A stretch of 27,085 bases of DNA from Eubacterium sp. Its GTDB lineage: Bacteria > Bacillota > Clostridia > Lachnospirales > Lachnospiraceae. Numbering within the stretch: the first letter of the stretch is position 1; each line of letters starts with the position of its first letter. The position numbers were made by a program, and so were the translations under genes. This document shows positions 7,390 through 14,925 of this stretch, piece by piece. The notes beneath the pieces were generated by a model. That model saw only the letters and a program-made list of their open reading frames with translations, ran no database searches and was not told the DNA's origin. Location of the stretch: positions 1 to 27,085 of the forward strand of contig JAILSA010000026.1 in assembly GCA_024697885.1 (NCBI GenBank). The letters run 5' to 3'.

Positions 7390-8124
7390 ATGAGTAAGTT
7401 TATATTAACAAGTGGGTTGGACTACAGCACCCAGCAGATGCTATTTACTGTAGTAGGAACTGTGTCTGGAAGAGTACAGGACCCGACTACGGGTAATGTG
7501 GCCTTCTATATTACAAACACGGAGTACAATGGTTCAACAAAGCAGCAAGAAACAAAAAGTTTCTATGTTGTAGTAGGACCACAAATCGGTGCTAGAATTA
7601 TGGGAGAGTATCCCGATGGCACTATCGCTGTCGTTGACTGCGTTCAGCGTGGCGAGTGGTATGAGGGTCTAAAGGTTACAAAAACCAGACATGTGAAAGC
7701 CCCTTACCAGAAGAAGGATGGAAGCGTGGGTCTGCGAAACTATTTCATAGGCCCTTGGAAGATTTCAACCTTCCAAAAGAAGGTTTGGGACCAAATCGTC
7801 TCCTCTTGCCGGATGCAGGCACAAGACATAAAAGCTTGTGGAGAACCTGCATACATCAACTACCTTAACAATGAAAGATGCTACTGTGGTGGTATCAAGG
7901 TAGAAGAGGTGGCAGCAAATGGTACTGTTTCAGAACAATGGAATAACTTCCAGTTCTACAATACCAAGTTTAAGCCAGAGCTAAAAGACAAGGCGATTAA
8001 GCTGCTTACCAAGTTTGACGGAAGCAACTTAGTAGCTCCAACGGTTATTATAACTGCTGGCGAGGCAAAGACTACGAAAACGGGATCCACATTTTATTAT
8101 GGCGACCGCTTTGACTTAGTTTAA
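7390..8124 (+). CDS. Hypothetical protein, 244 aa, possible OB-fold DNA-binding protein
   Basis: A soluble, beta-rich protein with no signal peptide. The first 100 residues alternate short hydrophobic strands (for example 'MLFTVVGTVSGRV', 'GTIAVVDCVQRG', 'YEGLKVTKTRHV'), a layout compatible with an OB fold. Aromatic and basic residues are frequent. Two cysteines occur in 'RCYCGG', which is too little for a zinc site. It is flanked by a terminator on each side, with AAGGAGG at 7374-7380, and lies just before RecD2. A single-stranded DNA-binding or recombination-partner role is an inference from fold impression and location only; I do not recognise the family. Confidence 0.75.
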   Translation: MSKFILTSGLDYSTQQMLFTVVGTVSGRVQDPTTGNVAFYITNTEYNGSTKQQETKSFYVVVGPQIGARIMGEYPDGTIAVVDCVQRGEWYEGLKVTKTRHVKAPYQKKDGSVGLRNYFIGPWKISTFQKKVWDQIVSSCRMQAQDIKACGEPAYINYLNNERCYCGGIKVEEVAANGTVSEQWNNFQFYNTKFKPELKDKAIKLLTKFDGSNLVAPTVIITAGEAKTTKTGSTFYYGDRFDLV

Positions 8125-8144
8125 GCTTCCATTCTTTCTCAAGA

Positions 8145-8178
8145 AAGTCTCTTGCCCTTTGGGGTGAGGGGCTTTTTT
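8145..8178 (+). terminator. Probable terminator after the 244-aa gene
   Basis: GCCCT (8154-8158) and AGGGGC (8167-8172) form a G/C-rich hairpin, possibly extended by AAG/CTT, and are followed by T6 (8173-8178). A small hairpin CTTTC/GAAAG (8134-8147) precedes it. The stem has an asymmetry, so this is less certain than the other terminators. Confidence 0.65.
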
Positions 8179-8219
8179 CTTATATACAAAAAACATTTCT
8201 TTTCAAGCTATGATATAAT
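8179..8219 (+). promoter_or_regulatory. Module B promoter, copy 2
   Basis: CTTATATACAA (8179-8189) is followed by an extended -10, TGA-TATAAT (8211-8219). The resulting transcript would begin about 160 bases before the RecD2 gene and include the structured leader. Confidence 0.6.
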
Positions 8220-8247
8220 AATTATGTAACTAATATTTTTATTTTTA

Positions 8248-8378
8248 CATGCTTTGGTATTCACGCCATAGCAAGCACCACCAATGGATTTTTACATCAC
8301 GGGCCGTAAAGCCATTGGTCAAACCTCCCTATATGCCTGGTGTCATACCAGGCTGGGGAGATATTTTAGAAAGGAAGA
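8248..8378 (+). promoter_or_regulatory. Structured 5' leader of the RecD2 gene
   Basis: The leader holds at least two strong hairpins. One has an outer stem ACCAATGG (8280-8287) with CCATTGGT (8312-8319) and an inner stem TTTAC (8291-8295) with GTAAA (8306-8310). The other pairs GCCTGGT (8335-8341) with ACCAGGC (8347-8353), flanked by CTCCC (8325-8329) and GGGAG (8356-8360). A weaker pair GCTTTGG/CCATAGC lies at 8251-8272. The Shine-Dalgarno AAAGGAAG is at 8370-8377. The layout resembles a cis-acting regulatory RNA, but I cannot match it to a known class. Confidence 0.55.
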
Positions 8379-8384
8379 GTATCT

Positions 8385-10760
8385 ATGGGTAAGAAGGAAA
8401 CAATAACTCCTACCACTACAATTAAAGGAAAAATCACAAGCGTAAACTGCGCCAAAAGTAATTGGTGTGCTTTTCGTGTGCGAACTGAACAAGATGTTGT
8501 TATAGGAATGAATGGCAACGACTTGCCAGCAATTCGTAAAGGGGAAGAGTATTCCTTTACAGGAACGCTTTATGAGGACCCAAAATGGGGAACGCAAATG
8601 AAAGTGCTGTCTATTAGTCCATGGATTAAGGAAACTAAGCGTGGCATCATCAACTACTTATCCTCAAGCAATTTCCCTGGCATTGGCCCTAAAATAGCAG
8701 AAAGTATTGTGTCTCATTTTGGCACTAAAAACACTTTGCGAATACTAAAAACAAAACCTGAACGATTAGACGAAATTCAGGGGTTAAGTAAGGCAAAAAA
8801 ACAAATTATTATAGATGGAATAAGAACCGACGAATTAGCGTTAGAATTACAAACCATTACCAATGGTGGTCTAACCATGAACCAGATATCAAAAATTGCA
8901 AAGGCATATGGCAAAGACGCTTGTAAGCGTATCAAAAAAAATCCGTATGACCTATGCTATGATGTAGACGGGATCGGCTTTCTAAAAGCAGACGCTATAG
9001 CAAAAAATATGGGAATTGATGATTTTAGTCCGTTCCGAGTAGAGGAAGGCATCGTTTACGCCCTCAAAGAGCAGTCCGAAACACAAGGGAATGTATATTC
9101 TAACTTAAATGATTTGCTAGAGGATAGCATAGACGCTCTATTTCCGGTTGCGCTATCCTTCAAAAAGAGACAAGTCACAAAGAAAGTGTACGAAAGTTTC
9201 GAAAAAAGACAGGCAGCGTATGACAAGGCTGGTTTTAACACTTATGATTATCAGATATTACAGCAGTTTCGTCAAAATCGACCAAAATACGAACAAGCGA
9301 TATCCGAAGCCTTGAAAAAGGACATCGAAAATCAAAAAGTAGTGTACGAAATCGACCAAACGACAGGCGAAAAAAGAGTTTACTGGAAGAGATTATATGA
9401 TGCGGAGAAGGAAACTGCATACTACCTAAATCGTTTAATTCAGTCTGACCCGGTACGAGAATTTTCAGATGGGGAAATCCAGGCTGGTATTCTAGCGTTC
9501 GAAAAGGAACAGACCGAAAAAGGACACGCAGAAGGATGGCTTATGCCAAATCAGACATTTACCATGGAAGAAGAACAAAAATCCGCCGTCAAAACAGCGT
9601 TACAGAACAGAATTTCGGTTATTACCGGAGGCGCTGGATGCGGAAAAACCACGATTTTGTCTTGTATATGTAAAATTTGGGAAACTCAGGCTAAGAAAAA
9701 GGATAGTATCGTCTTGTCAGCGCCAACGGGAAAAGCTGCGCAGCGTATGAAAGAAACAACAGGACGAGATGCTACCACAATTCATATGCGTTTAGCAAGA
9801 GAGGAAACACACCAAAACGAGCTGTGCGTCATTGACGAGTCTAGTATGATTGACATTGTTTTGGCAGAAAAAACCCTTAGATTATTTAAGGATAAGTGCC
9901 AGCTTCTTTTCATTGGTGACTTCAACCAGTTGCCAAGCGTTGGCCCCGGTGCTTTCTTTCAAGATTTGTGCAAAAGTCCTCACATCTCAACGGCTAGGCT
10001 TACCAAAGGCCACCGAAACCAAGGAAATATCGCCTTAAACGCTAATCGCATAAATAAAGGCGAACCGTTTTCTACTTTCACTTTTGGGGATGATTATGTG
10101 TTTGTGGAATGCGAGAATGAGAATGTTATTCCATACATGAAGTCTTGTTACCAGAAGTTTTTAGAGAATGGCGTCACCGAAGAGCAAATGATTATCATTT
10201 CTCCCCAGGTCAAACAGGGACGCTCTTGCGTCAATAACTGTAATGATGCTATTCGTGAACTAAAGCGAGAAATGTATGGAGAACCGAAGAAAATCCCTAA
10301 AACACAATTCTTTGTGAATGATAGAGTTATGTGCATTCGAAATAATCATTACAAAGAGGGTGAAAACACGGAAGCCAACAACATTAAGGGCATCTATAAT
10401 GGCGACACCGGAACGCTAGACCGGTACGACGAAGGAAGGGAACAGGCAAGGTTTTTGTGTGATGATGGAAGAGAATATTGGCTGACCGCCAACGAACTCG
10501 ACGACTTTGCTCCAGCGTATGCGATCTCTTGTCATAAGTCTCAAGGTTCTGAATATCCCGTTGTAATGATGAGTATCACTATGGAATTTTACATGATGTT
10601 AAAGAGAAATATCTTATATACGGGAACTACACGAGCATCAAAAAGGCTTTTGCTCTTTGGCTCCTCGAAAGCGCTTAACGCTGCCATTAGAAATCAAGAG
10701 TATAACCAAAGAAATACCCTACTACAAGAAAGGATTAAATCGAATAATCCATTTTTATAA
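8385..10760 (+). CDS. recD2: RecD2-family ATP-dependent 5'-3' DNA helicase
   Basis: This 791-residue protein is close to the usual RecD2 length of about 740-800. Residues about 10-80 look like an N-terminal OB domain. Residues 95-145 hold helix-hairpin-helix motifs ('FPGIGPKIAESIVSHFG' and 'LDEIQGLSKAKKQ'). The superfamily 1B motor shows Walker A G415-G-A-G-C-G-K421-T, Walker B I483-D484-E485-S, motif III 'LLFIGDFNQLPSVGPG', and the C-terminal motifs 'AYAISCHKSQGSEYP' (713 onward) and 'LYTGTTRASKRLLLF'. RecD2 unwinds DNA 5' to 3' without RecBC and works in replication and repair. The gene stands alone behind a module B promoter and a structured leader; no terminator is visible after it. Assignment to the family is firm; the exact role in this element is inferred. 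Confidence 0.94.
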   Translation: MGKKETITPTTTIKGKITSVNCAKSNWCAFRVRTEQDVVIGMNGNDLPAIRKGEEYSFTGTLYEDPKWGTQMKVLSISPWIKETKRGIINYLSSSNFPGIGPKIAESIVSHFGTKNTLRILKTKPERLDEIQGLSKAKKQIIIDGIRTDELALELQTITNGGLTMNQISKIAKAYGKDACKRIKKNPYDLCYDVDGIGFLKADAIAKNMGIDDFSPFRVEEGIVYALKEQSETQGNVYSNLNDLLEDSIDALFPVALSFKKRQVTKKVYESFEKRQAAYDKAGFNTYDYQILQQFRQNRPKYEQAISEALKKDIENQKVVYEIDQTTGEKRVYWKRLYDAEKETAYYLNRLIQSDPVREFSDGEIQAGILAFEKEQTEKGHAEGWLMPNQTFTMEEEQKSAVKTALQNRISVITGGAGCGKTTILSCICKIWETQAKKKDSIVLSAPTGKAAQRMKETTGRDATTIHMRLAREETHQNELCVIDESSMIDIVLAEKTLRLFKDKCQLLFIGDFNQLPSVGPGAFFQDLCKSPHISTARLTKGHRNQGNIALNANRINKGEPFSTFTFGDDYVFVECENENVIPYMKSCYQKFLENGVTEEQMIIISPQVKQGRSCVNNCNDAIRELKREMYGEPKKIPKTQFFVNDRVMCIRNNHYKEGENTEANNIKGIYNGDTGTLDRYDEGREQARFLCDDGREYWLTANELDDFAPAYAISCHKSQGSEYPVVMMSITMEFYMMLKRNILYTGTTRASKRLLLFGSSKALNAAIRNQEYNQRNTLLQERIKSNNPFL

Positions 10761-10820
10761 AAAGAATAGGTAAAAAAGCAGCAATACAACAAATCATCTC
10801 CACAAGATATGTATAAATTT

Positions 10821-10862
10821 CTTATATACAAAAAAACGAGACGCAAAGAGATTTAGTACAAT
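10821..10862 (+). promoter_or_regulatory. Module B promoter, copy 3
   Basis: CTTATATACAA (10821-10831) lies 36 bases, start to start, before TACAAT (10857-10862). The following leader has an imperfect AGAAGAAG/CTTTCTTCT hairpin. The rest of the 10761-10952 gap shows nothing I can name. Confidence 0.55.
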
Positions 10863-10952
10863 ATATATAAGGTAAGAAGAAGCCACGATTTGACTTTCTT
10901 CTATACCAGGCGATTTCGTTTTACTCAACCACAACAAAGGAGATGATTAGTT

Positions 10953-11612
10953 ATGTATACAAATTATATCGAAAAAATAAGGAAAGCACTTGAAATTGAA
11001 ACTGAAAAAAAACAAGACGAAGCCATCCTCGAAAAAATGGACGAACTGACACAGGGTGCAAGAAACTTTAAGGAAAAAATCAAGATTACAAAAACAGAGG
11101 AGTATCAAACATTATTAAATGACTATGAAGAGGCGGTTGAAAAGGTCCATTTTCTAGAAAAGTGTTTAAAAACGGCAATCGAGTGCAACGCAAAAGACGA
11201 ACGCAACACGCTAAGAAAAGCAATCCAAGAAAATATTGAAAAATTAAATAAACCAGCCCATTACAAGAGAACGAAAGAGCTGATTGAAAGCCTTATTAAC
11301 GAAAACAATTTAAAAGGCACTTTCTGGTCTAATGGTCATTGTTTAAGCTACCAAAATAACCAGTATGACCAAAGATTGCATCTCTGTCGTCTTTCTGATG
11401 GAGTTATCGACCCTAACCAGGATTTTAACTTGGAAAAACTTCCTGCGCCTGACGAAATTGAAAAAGCAGTTAGAGAAGCTCATGAGCCTTTTAAAAAATG
11501 CAAGGAATATGCTGATAAAATAAACACTATTGCTCGTGAAGCAAGTGAAAAATATCCAAACGAATTAAGCGATTGTTTTAGATTTAATTATTATATTAAG
11601 CCTTTTTATTAA
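10953..11612 (+). CDS. Coiled-coil hypothetical protein, 219 aa
   Basis: A Lys/Glu-rich protein with long helical, probably coiled-coil stretches over residues 1-125, followed by a short globular part around residues 125-165 with 'GTFWSNGHCLSY', then more helix. No family, signal peptide or membrane segment is recognised. AAAGGAGATG at about 10935 sets the start. It leads a probable operon with the 67-residue gene 17 nt downstream and perhaps the CAP protein gene after that, under a module B promoter. Function unknown. Confidence 0.78.
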   Translation: MYTNYIEKIRKALEIETEKKQDEAILEKMDELTQGARNFKEKIKITKTEEYQTLLNDYEEAVEKVHFLEKCLKTAIECNAKDERNTLRKAIQENIEKLNKPAHYKRTKELIESLINENNLKGTFWSNGHCLSYQNNQYDQRLHLCRLSDGVIDPNQDFNLEKLPAPDEIEKAVREAHEPFKKCKEYADKINTIAREASEKYPNELSDCFRFNYYIKPFY

Positions 11613-11629
11613 AGGGGGGGACAGGTAAT

Positions 11630-11833
11630 ATGAACATTGAAAAATCAAATTTCACATATAAAAAGAATTGTAAAGGCCAAGTTTTTGATGGTAGAAAAAT
11701 AACCAACAATAGCAGCTATGTTGTTTTATATAATGGTTCATTGGTCGGAGAGGTTGCAACACTAAAAGAAGCAAGGTCTTTCATTGACAACCTTGTTAGA
11801 CATCAAAGATTGAAATATACAGCTGAATACTAA
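11630..11833 (+). CDS. Small hypothetical protein, 67 aa
   Basis: The gene begins 17 nt after its neighbour with an unusually G-rich Shine-Dalgarno region (AAAGGGGGGGACAGG, 11612-11626). The protein is basic with a predicted beta-beta-alpha outline (strands around 'YVVLYNGSLVGEVATL', then a helix). That outline recalls small accessory proteins of mobile elements but no family is recognised. It is followed after 50 nt by the CAP-domain gene. Confidence 0.65.
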   Translation: MNIEKSNFTYKKNCKGQVFDGRKITNNSSYVVLYNGSLVGEVATLKEARSFIDNLVRHQRLKYTAEY

Positions 11834-11883
11834 CAAATCGCTGAGCTAACGGCTTAACGGGCAGAAAGAGGAGAGTGAATTTT

Positions 11884-12612
11884 ATGGAAAAGAAAAATAG
11901 AAGATTATTAAAATGGCTATTCGGAGGCCTTGTGGTTCTGGGCCTATCCCTCGCCTGTCAAAGCGAGGCAAAAGCACGTACCCTATATGAGAATGTAGAT
12001 GTCGAGGAAAGTTCTTGTTATTCCGGCTTTAAAAAATGTTGGAAGTATGCTACCAGAGCCAAAATAAGCGTGAACAAAAAGGGATATCTAAAAAATATGG
12101 AGTTTTTTGGAGCAGAGCCTAAGAATGAAACTTGGGCCTCTTGGAATTTTGATACTACTAAAAAAGCTGGTGTTGTAAAAGTAAAACTCAAGCTTTACAA
12201 GAAAAAAAAGAAACTAAAAACCATCAAAATCCGTCTTGGTATCGGTATAAAGTATTGGAAGAGCGATCTGTTTACTTCCAAAAAAGCTTTTAAGTTGCAA
12301 AACAAGTATCGAAAAAAAGAAGGCGCTTCTAAAATAAAATGGTCAAATAAGTTATATGAAATCTGCGAACATCGTTTAAAAAAATACGACGTAAGCCACG
12401 ATTACCTAGTAGAAGATATGACATCTTTTGGTTTAGGCCATGTAAAGATGGGAGAAAATCTGACCTGGAATTGTATACAGTATAAAACCTCTATCCATAA
12501 TTGGCTTAATAGCCCAGGTCATCATAAAAACATGATGGACGAAAGATGGAAATACGGCGCTATAGCGCATATCGGCGGTACTTGGGTTGCGATTTATACA
12601 GATTCCTTGTAA
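11884..12612 (+). CDS. Secreted CAP-domain (SCP-like) protein
   Basis: I prefer the ATG at 11884 over the in-frame GTG at 11875, because AGAGGAGAG (11867-11875) needs the extra distance. Residues 1-30 form a Sec signal peptide: basic MEKKNRR, a hydrophobic core, and a likely cleavage after 'SEAKA'. A cysteine in 'LACQSEAKA' lacks a proper lipobox. The middle is Lys-rich with beta strands. The C-terminal ~110 residues form a CAP domain: helix 'AFKLQNKYRKKEG', the conserved 'GENLTWN' and 'NWLNSPGHHKNMMD', and the final strand 'WVAIYTDSL'. Bacterial CAP proteins of the YkwD type are extracellular and mostly of unknown activity. With the thermonuclease it is one of two evidently exported products here. 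Confidence 0.88.
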   Translation: MEKKNRRLLKWLFGGLVVLGLSLACQSEAKARTLYENVDVEESSCYSGFKKCWKYATRAKISVNKKGYLKNMEFFGAEPKNETWASWNFDTTKKAGVVKVKLKLYKKKKKLKTIKIRLGIGIKYWKSDLFTSKKAFKLQNKYRKKEGASKIKWSNKLYEICEHRLKKYDVSHDYLVEDMTSFGLGHVKMGENLTWNCIQYKTSIHNWLNSPGHHKNMMDERWKYGAIAHIGGTWVAIYTDSL

Positions 12613-12615
12613 AAA

Positions 12616-12655
12616 AATAGGAAGAGGCTCATTTTGGCATGAGTTTCTTCCTATT
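12616..12655. terminator. Shared terminator between convergent genes
   Basis: The stem AATAGGAAGA (12616-12625) pairs with TCTTCCTATT (12646-12655), with an inner stem CTCAT/ATGAG. A-rich sequence lies on the left, giving a T-run for the - strand gene, and T-rich sequence lies to the right. It can serve both the CAP gene and the recombinase gene. Confidence 0.75.
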
Positions 12656-12682
12656 ATAATACACTTTTTTATTTGTTTTTTT

Positions 12683-13237
12683 CTAAAGCATGAAATCTTC
12701 CAGACTGGAATCCACTTCATCACTTGTAATACCAATATACCTTAAAGTAATCGAAGGAGAAGAGTGATTAAACAATATCATTAAGAGGGCCACATTGTGA
12801 TAAGTCTTGTAATGCCAATAACCGAAAGTTTTGCGAAGGCTGTGTGTACCGATATTGTCAATACCGATATCCTGGCAAACGCCATGAAAGACACGCCAGA
12901 CCGTTTGACGCATAAGAGGTTGATTTTGTCCTTTTCGGCTCTGGAATAAATAATCACCTTCCTCTAAATGTTTTGTTTCAATATAGTCTCTAATTTCTTT
13001 TTGCAAATTTTTATTTAGCAAAAGACGGTTATGTTTTCCCGTCTTTTTTTCTTTTAGTTCCAAATGTCCCTTATCCTGTAAATCATCTACCTTGAGATGA
13101 AGGAGATCCGAAATACGAAGCCCGGTATTGATACCTAGAACAAAAATCAAATAGTATTTCAAATCGTATTCTTCCTTCAATAAAGTCTTAATGATTTTTA
13201 TGGATTTCTTGTCTCGAATCGGCTGCACATATTTCAT
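12683..13237 (-). CDS. Tyrosine recombinase, catalytic domain only
   Basis: This 184-residue protein starts at the complement of 13237, behind GGAG. All catalytic residues are present, counted with one extra N-terminal residue from an upstream TTG: R42 in 'TGLRISDLL', a lysine in 'KEKKTGKH' (K65/K66), H133-S-L-R136, H159 in 'LFNHSS', and Y168 in 'ITLRYIG'. The core-binding and arm-binding N-terminal domains of normal integrases are missing, as in FimB/FimE-type and other small Xer-like recombinases that invert or resolve short segments. The start lies within the preceding small gene, so the two are coupled. It may act on the dyad repeats at 13487-13630 or elsewhere. Confidence 0.9.
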   Translation of the reverse strand: MKYVQPIRDKKSIKIIKTLLKEEYDLKYYLIFVLGINTGLRISDLLHLKVDDLQDKGHLELKEKKTGKHNRLLLNKNLQKEIRDYIETKHLEEGDYLFQSRKGQNQPLMRQTVWRVFHGVCQDIGIDNIGTHSLRKTFGYWHYKTYHNVALLMILFNHSSPSITLRYIGITSDEVDSSLEDFML

Positions 13238-13442
13238 CAAGGTCCACTCCTATCTTTTTTAGTTGTTCGCAAATTTCCTCAACAGTTTCTTTTTCAGAAA
13301 AACTATTGCTCCAATGTAGCCACAAAATCTTCCATTCGATATATGAGATTATATCGCAAAAAGTTTCATATCGTTTCAAGTCTCGTTCCCGGTCACGCAA
13401 GGTTTCCACTTCTCGCAACAAACGCAACAATTTTAAGTGCAT
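13188..13442 (-). CDS. Small helical protein upstream of the recombinase, 84 aa
   Basis: This is an Arg/Glu-rich, all-helical protein with no recognised family. It overlaps the recombinase start by about 50 nt and has an AGAGGG-type Shine-Dalgarno. A good - strand promoter sits 36-64 bp upstream of its start. By position it could be a recombinase partner (perhaps replacing the missing N-terminal domain) or a regulator of the divergent promoters. That is inference. Coding is supported by location, length and ribosome site, not by homology. Confidence 0.6.
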   Translation of the reverse strand: MHLKLLRLLREVETLRDRERDLKRYETFCDIISYIEWKILWLHWSNSFSEKETVEEICEQLKKIGVDLDEICAADSRQEIHKNH

Positions 13443-13477
13443 CTTTTTCCCTCTTTTCCCCTTCTTTTTCTTCCTTT

Positions 13478-13506
13478 AGTATATCATTTTGAATGCGACA
13501 AAACAA
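13478..13506 (-). promoter_or_regulatory. Sigma-70-type promoter of the recombinase operon
   Basis: On the - strand, TTGTTT (complement of 13501-13506), a 17-bp spacer and TATACT (complement of 13478-13483) form a good promoter. Repeat copy 1, TTTTGAATGCGACA, fills the spacer, so a protein bound there would block or control transcription. Confidence 0.65.
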
Positions 13507-13537
13507 TAGAGAAATATATATTAAGTAACATTCAAAA
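13487..13537. repeat. Dyad repeat, site 1
   Basis: TTTTGAATGCGAC (13487-13499) and GTAACATTCAAAA (13525-13537) are inverted copies with two mismatches. The left arm recurs as a direct repeat at 13594-13607. Confidence 0.7.
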
Positions 13538-13593
13538 AGGCTAGATTTCGACCAATTTGAAAAAAACAACGATTTTACGCTATTTGCAGCGAT

Positions 13594-13630
13594 TTTTGAA
13601 TGCGACATAATAAACATTATGTAACATTTA
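13594..13630. repeat. Dyad repeat, site 2
   Basis: TTTTGAATGCGACA (13594-13607) is an exact copy of the site 1 left arm. Within site 2, ACATAAT-AAAC-ATTATGT (13605-13622) is a perfect inverted repeat, and GTAACATT (13621-13628) matches site 1. It lies just upstream of the probable promoter of the 13713 gene. Confidence 0.7.
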
Positions 13631-13638
13631 TGCAAACT

Positions 13639-13667
13639 TTGTCTTGATTATTGCAAGGGAATATGAC
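13639..13667 (+). promoter_or_regulatory. Probable promoter of the 13713 gene
   Basis: TTGTCT (13639-13644), a 17-bp spacer and TATGAC (13662-13667) form a weak sigma-70-like promoter. It is neither module A nor module B, so this DUF285-like gene is controlled differently from its relatives. Confidence 0.45.
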
Positions 13668-13712
13668 ACACTAAAAGAAGGAAAATATTAAGCTAAAGGA
13701 GAGGGGATTACT

Positions 13713-14822
13713 ATGCAAACAATTCATATTAACGATTACCAAAAATTGACTGGTAAAGAATTACAGAACGATTTGAAGATCGTGGGCCAGGCTCCACGTT
13801 CCTGTGCGGAGATATTTCGAGAGTTCAAAGGAAAGGCATTAGACTTATCTGACCTCGACATGAGTGCAACGGTAGATGTCAGTCGGATGGTGGCAGGATG
13901 TGAAAATTTAACAAGTCTGACTTTTCCCAAGCAAGAAAGTCACCCAGTATATTTAGACTATATGTGTGCGGGCTGTAAAAGTTTGACTACCATTGACCTC
14001 GCTGGCATAAAGACAGACCAGACAGTACGAGCAAGAGGAGCATTGTTGAATTGCACCTCTTTAGAGGAAGTTGACTTAGGGGGCCTAGACACCAGTTCTT
14101 TACGAGATGCAAGAGAGGTGTTTGCAAATTGTGAGCAATTAAGGGATGTGAACCTGGCCGGGGTTTCTGGCCCTCAGCTAATTAGCGTATCGGGTATCTT
14201 TGAAAATTGTAAAAGTTTAACGGAAATTGATTTAAGTGATTTTCAGTCGAACCAGATGAAAGATATGAGCGAAGCCTTTGCTGGGTGCCAGGCATTAAAA
14301 GAGGTAAAACTTCCTGCTCTTGAAAGCAAGGATTTGTTAGATTTATCTTCCCTGTGTGAAGACTGCCATGAGTTAGAGCATATAAATATAGGAAATCTGG
14401 ATACCTCTGCTGTCGTTGATATGAGTTCCATGTTGGAAAATTGTCGAGCGCTAGAAGATATAAACGCTTGTATATCTGGATTAGAAACAAACAATGTTCG
14501 GGACTTTAGTAGAACTTTTTACGGATGCGAAGCTGCAAAGACCTTAAACCTTTCCGATTTTGATTTATCAAATGCTTTGTATTTAGATGGTCTTTGCGCA
14601 GAATGTTCCTCTTTAGAAAGAGTAAACGCACAAACGCTCCAACTCGATAACGCTTTAACGACAGAACATATTTTTGATGGATGCCTTAATCTGGGCGAAG
14701 TTGTTTTGCCGGAAAACAGAAATGACAAACTAAAAACGATAGAAGCGCAAGCAGAAATTCAAATACATCATTACAACGAGATCGCTGCTCCCGAACTCGA
14801 AGCCAACGACTTAGAATTGTAA
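13713..14822 (+). CDS. Divergent DUF285-like repeat protein, 369 aa
   Basis: The N-terminal part keeps the family cap in changed form ('IHINDYQKL', then 'KIVGQAPRSCAEIFREFKG' and 'LDLSDLDMS'). About ten repeats of 25-26 residues follow, with the core 'C-x-x-L-x-x-[VI]-[DN]-L' and far fewer 'DTSNV' matches than the others. It lacks the AEIIASDP and DIDY tail shared by the other five and ends 'AAPELEANDLEL', still acidic. There is no signal peptide. AAAGGAGAGG at 13696-13705 sets the start. Its separate promoter beside the recombinase and its divergence suggest an older or separately acquired member. Role unknown. Confidence 0.8.
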   Translation: MQTIHINDYQKLTGKELQNDLKIVGQAPRSCAEIFREFKGKALDLSDLDMSATVDVSRMVAGCENLTSLTFPKQESHPVYLDYMCAGCKSLTTIDLAGIKTDQTVRARGALLNCTSLEEVDLGGLDTSSLRDAREVFANCEQLRDVNLAGVSGPQLISVSGIFENCKSLTEIDLSDFQSNQMKDMSEAFAGCQALKEVKLPALESKDLLDLSSLCEDCHELEHINIGNLDTSAVVDMSSMLENCRALEDINACISGLETNNVRDFSRTFYGCEAAKTLNLSDFDLSNALYLDGLCAECSSLERVNAQTLQLDNALTTEHIFDGCLNLGEVVLPENRNDKLKTIEAQAEIQIHHYNEIAAPELEANDLEL

Positions 14823-14849
14823 TCAGTAAATGTTTTATCTCGTTTTTTT

Positions 14850-14889
14850 CATTCAAAAAAAAAGACAGTTTCACATGATGAAATTGTAA
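14850..14889 (+). promoter_or_regulatory. Module A promoter-like block, copy 5
   Basis: This copy has CATTCAAAAAAAAAGAC, slightly longer in the A-run, then CACATGAT and ATTGTA at the standard distance from GAC. It precedes the exonuclease-DUF285 gene without a module L leader. Confidence 0.5.
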
Positions 14890-14925
14890 TTTAAACTTTG
14901 AAGTAAAAGAAAGGAATAACAATAA

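Noticed and set aside
8248..8378. tRNA or tRNA-like gene in the RecD2 leader
   Set aside because: No acceptor stem, T-loop GGTTCRA or anticodon arm can be arranged from the hairpins.
11875..11884. GTG at 11875 as the start of the CAP protein
   Set aside because: It overlaps the Shine-Dalgarno; the ATG at 11884 gives normal spacing and a typical signal peptide.
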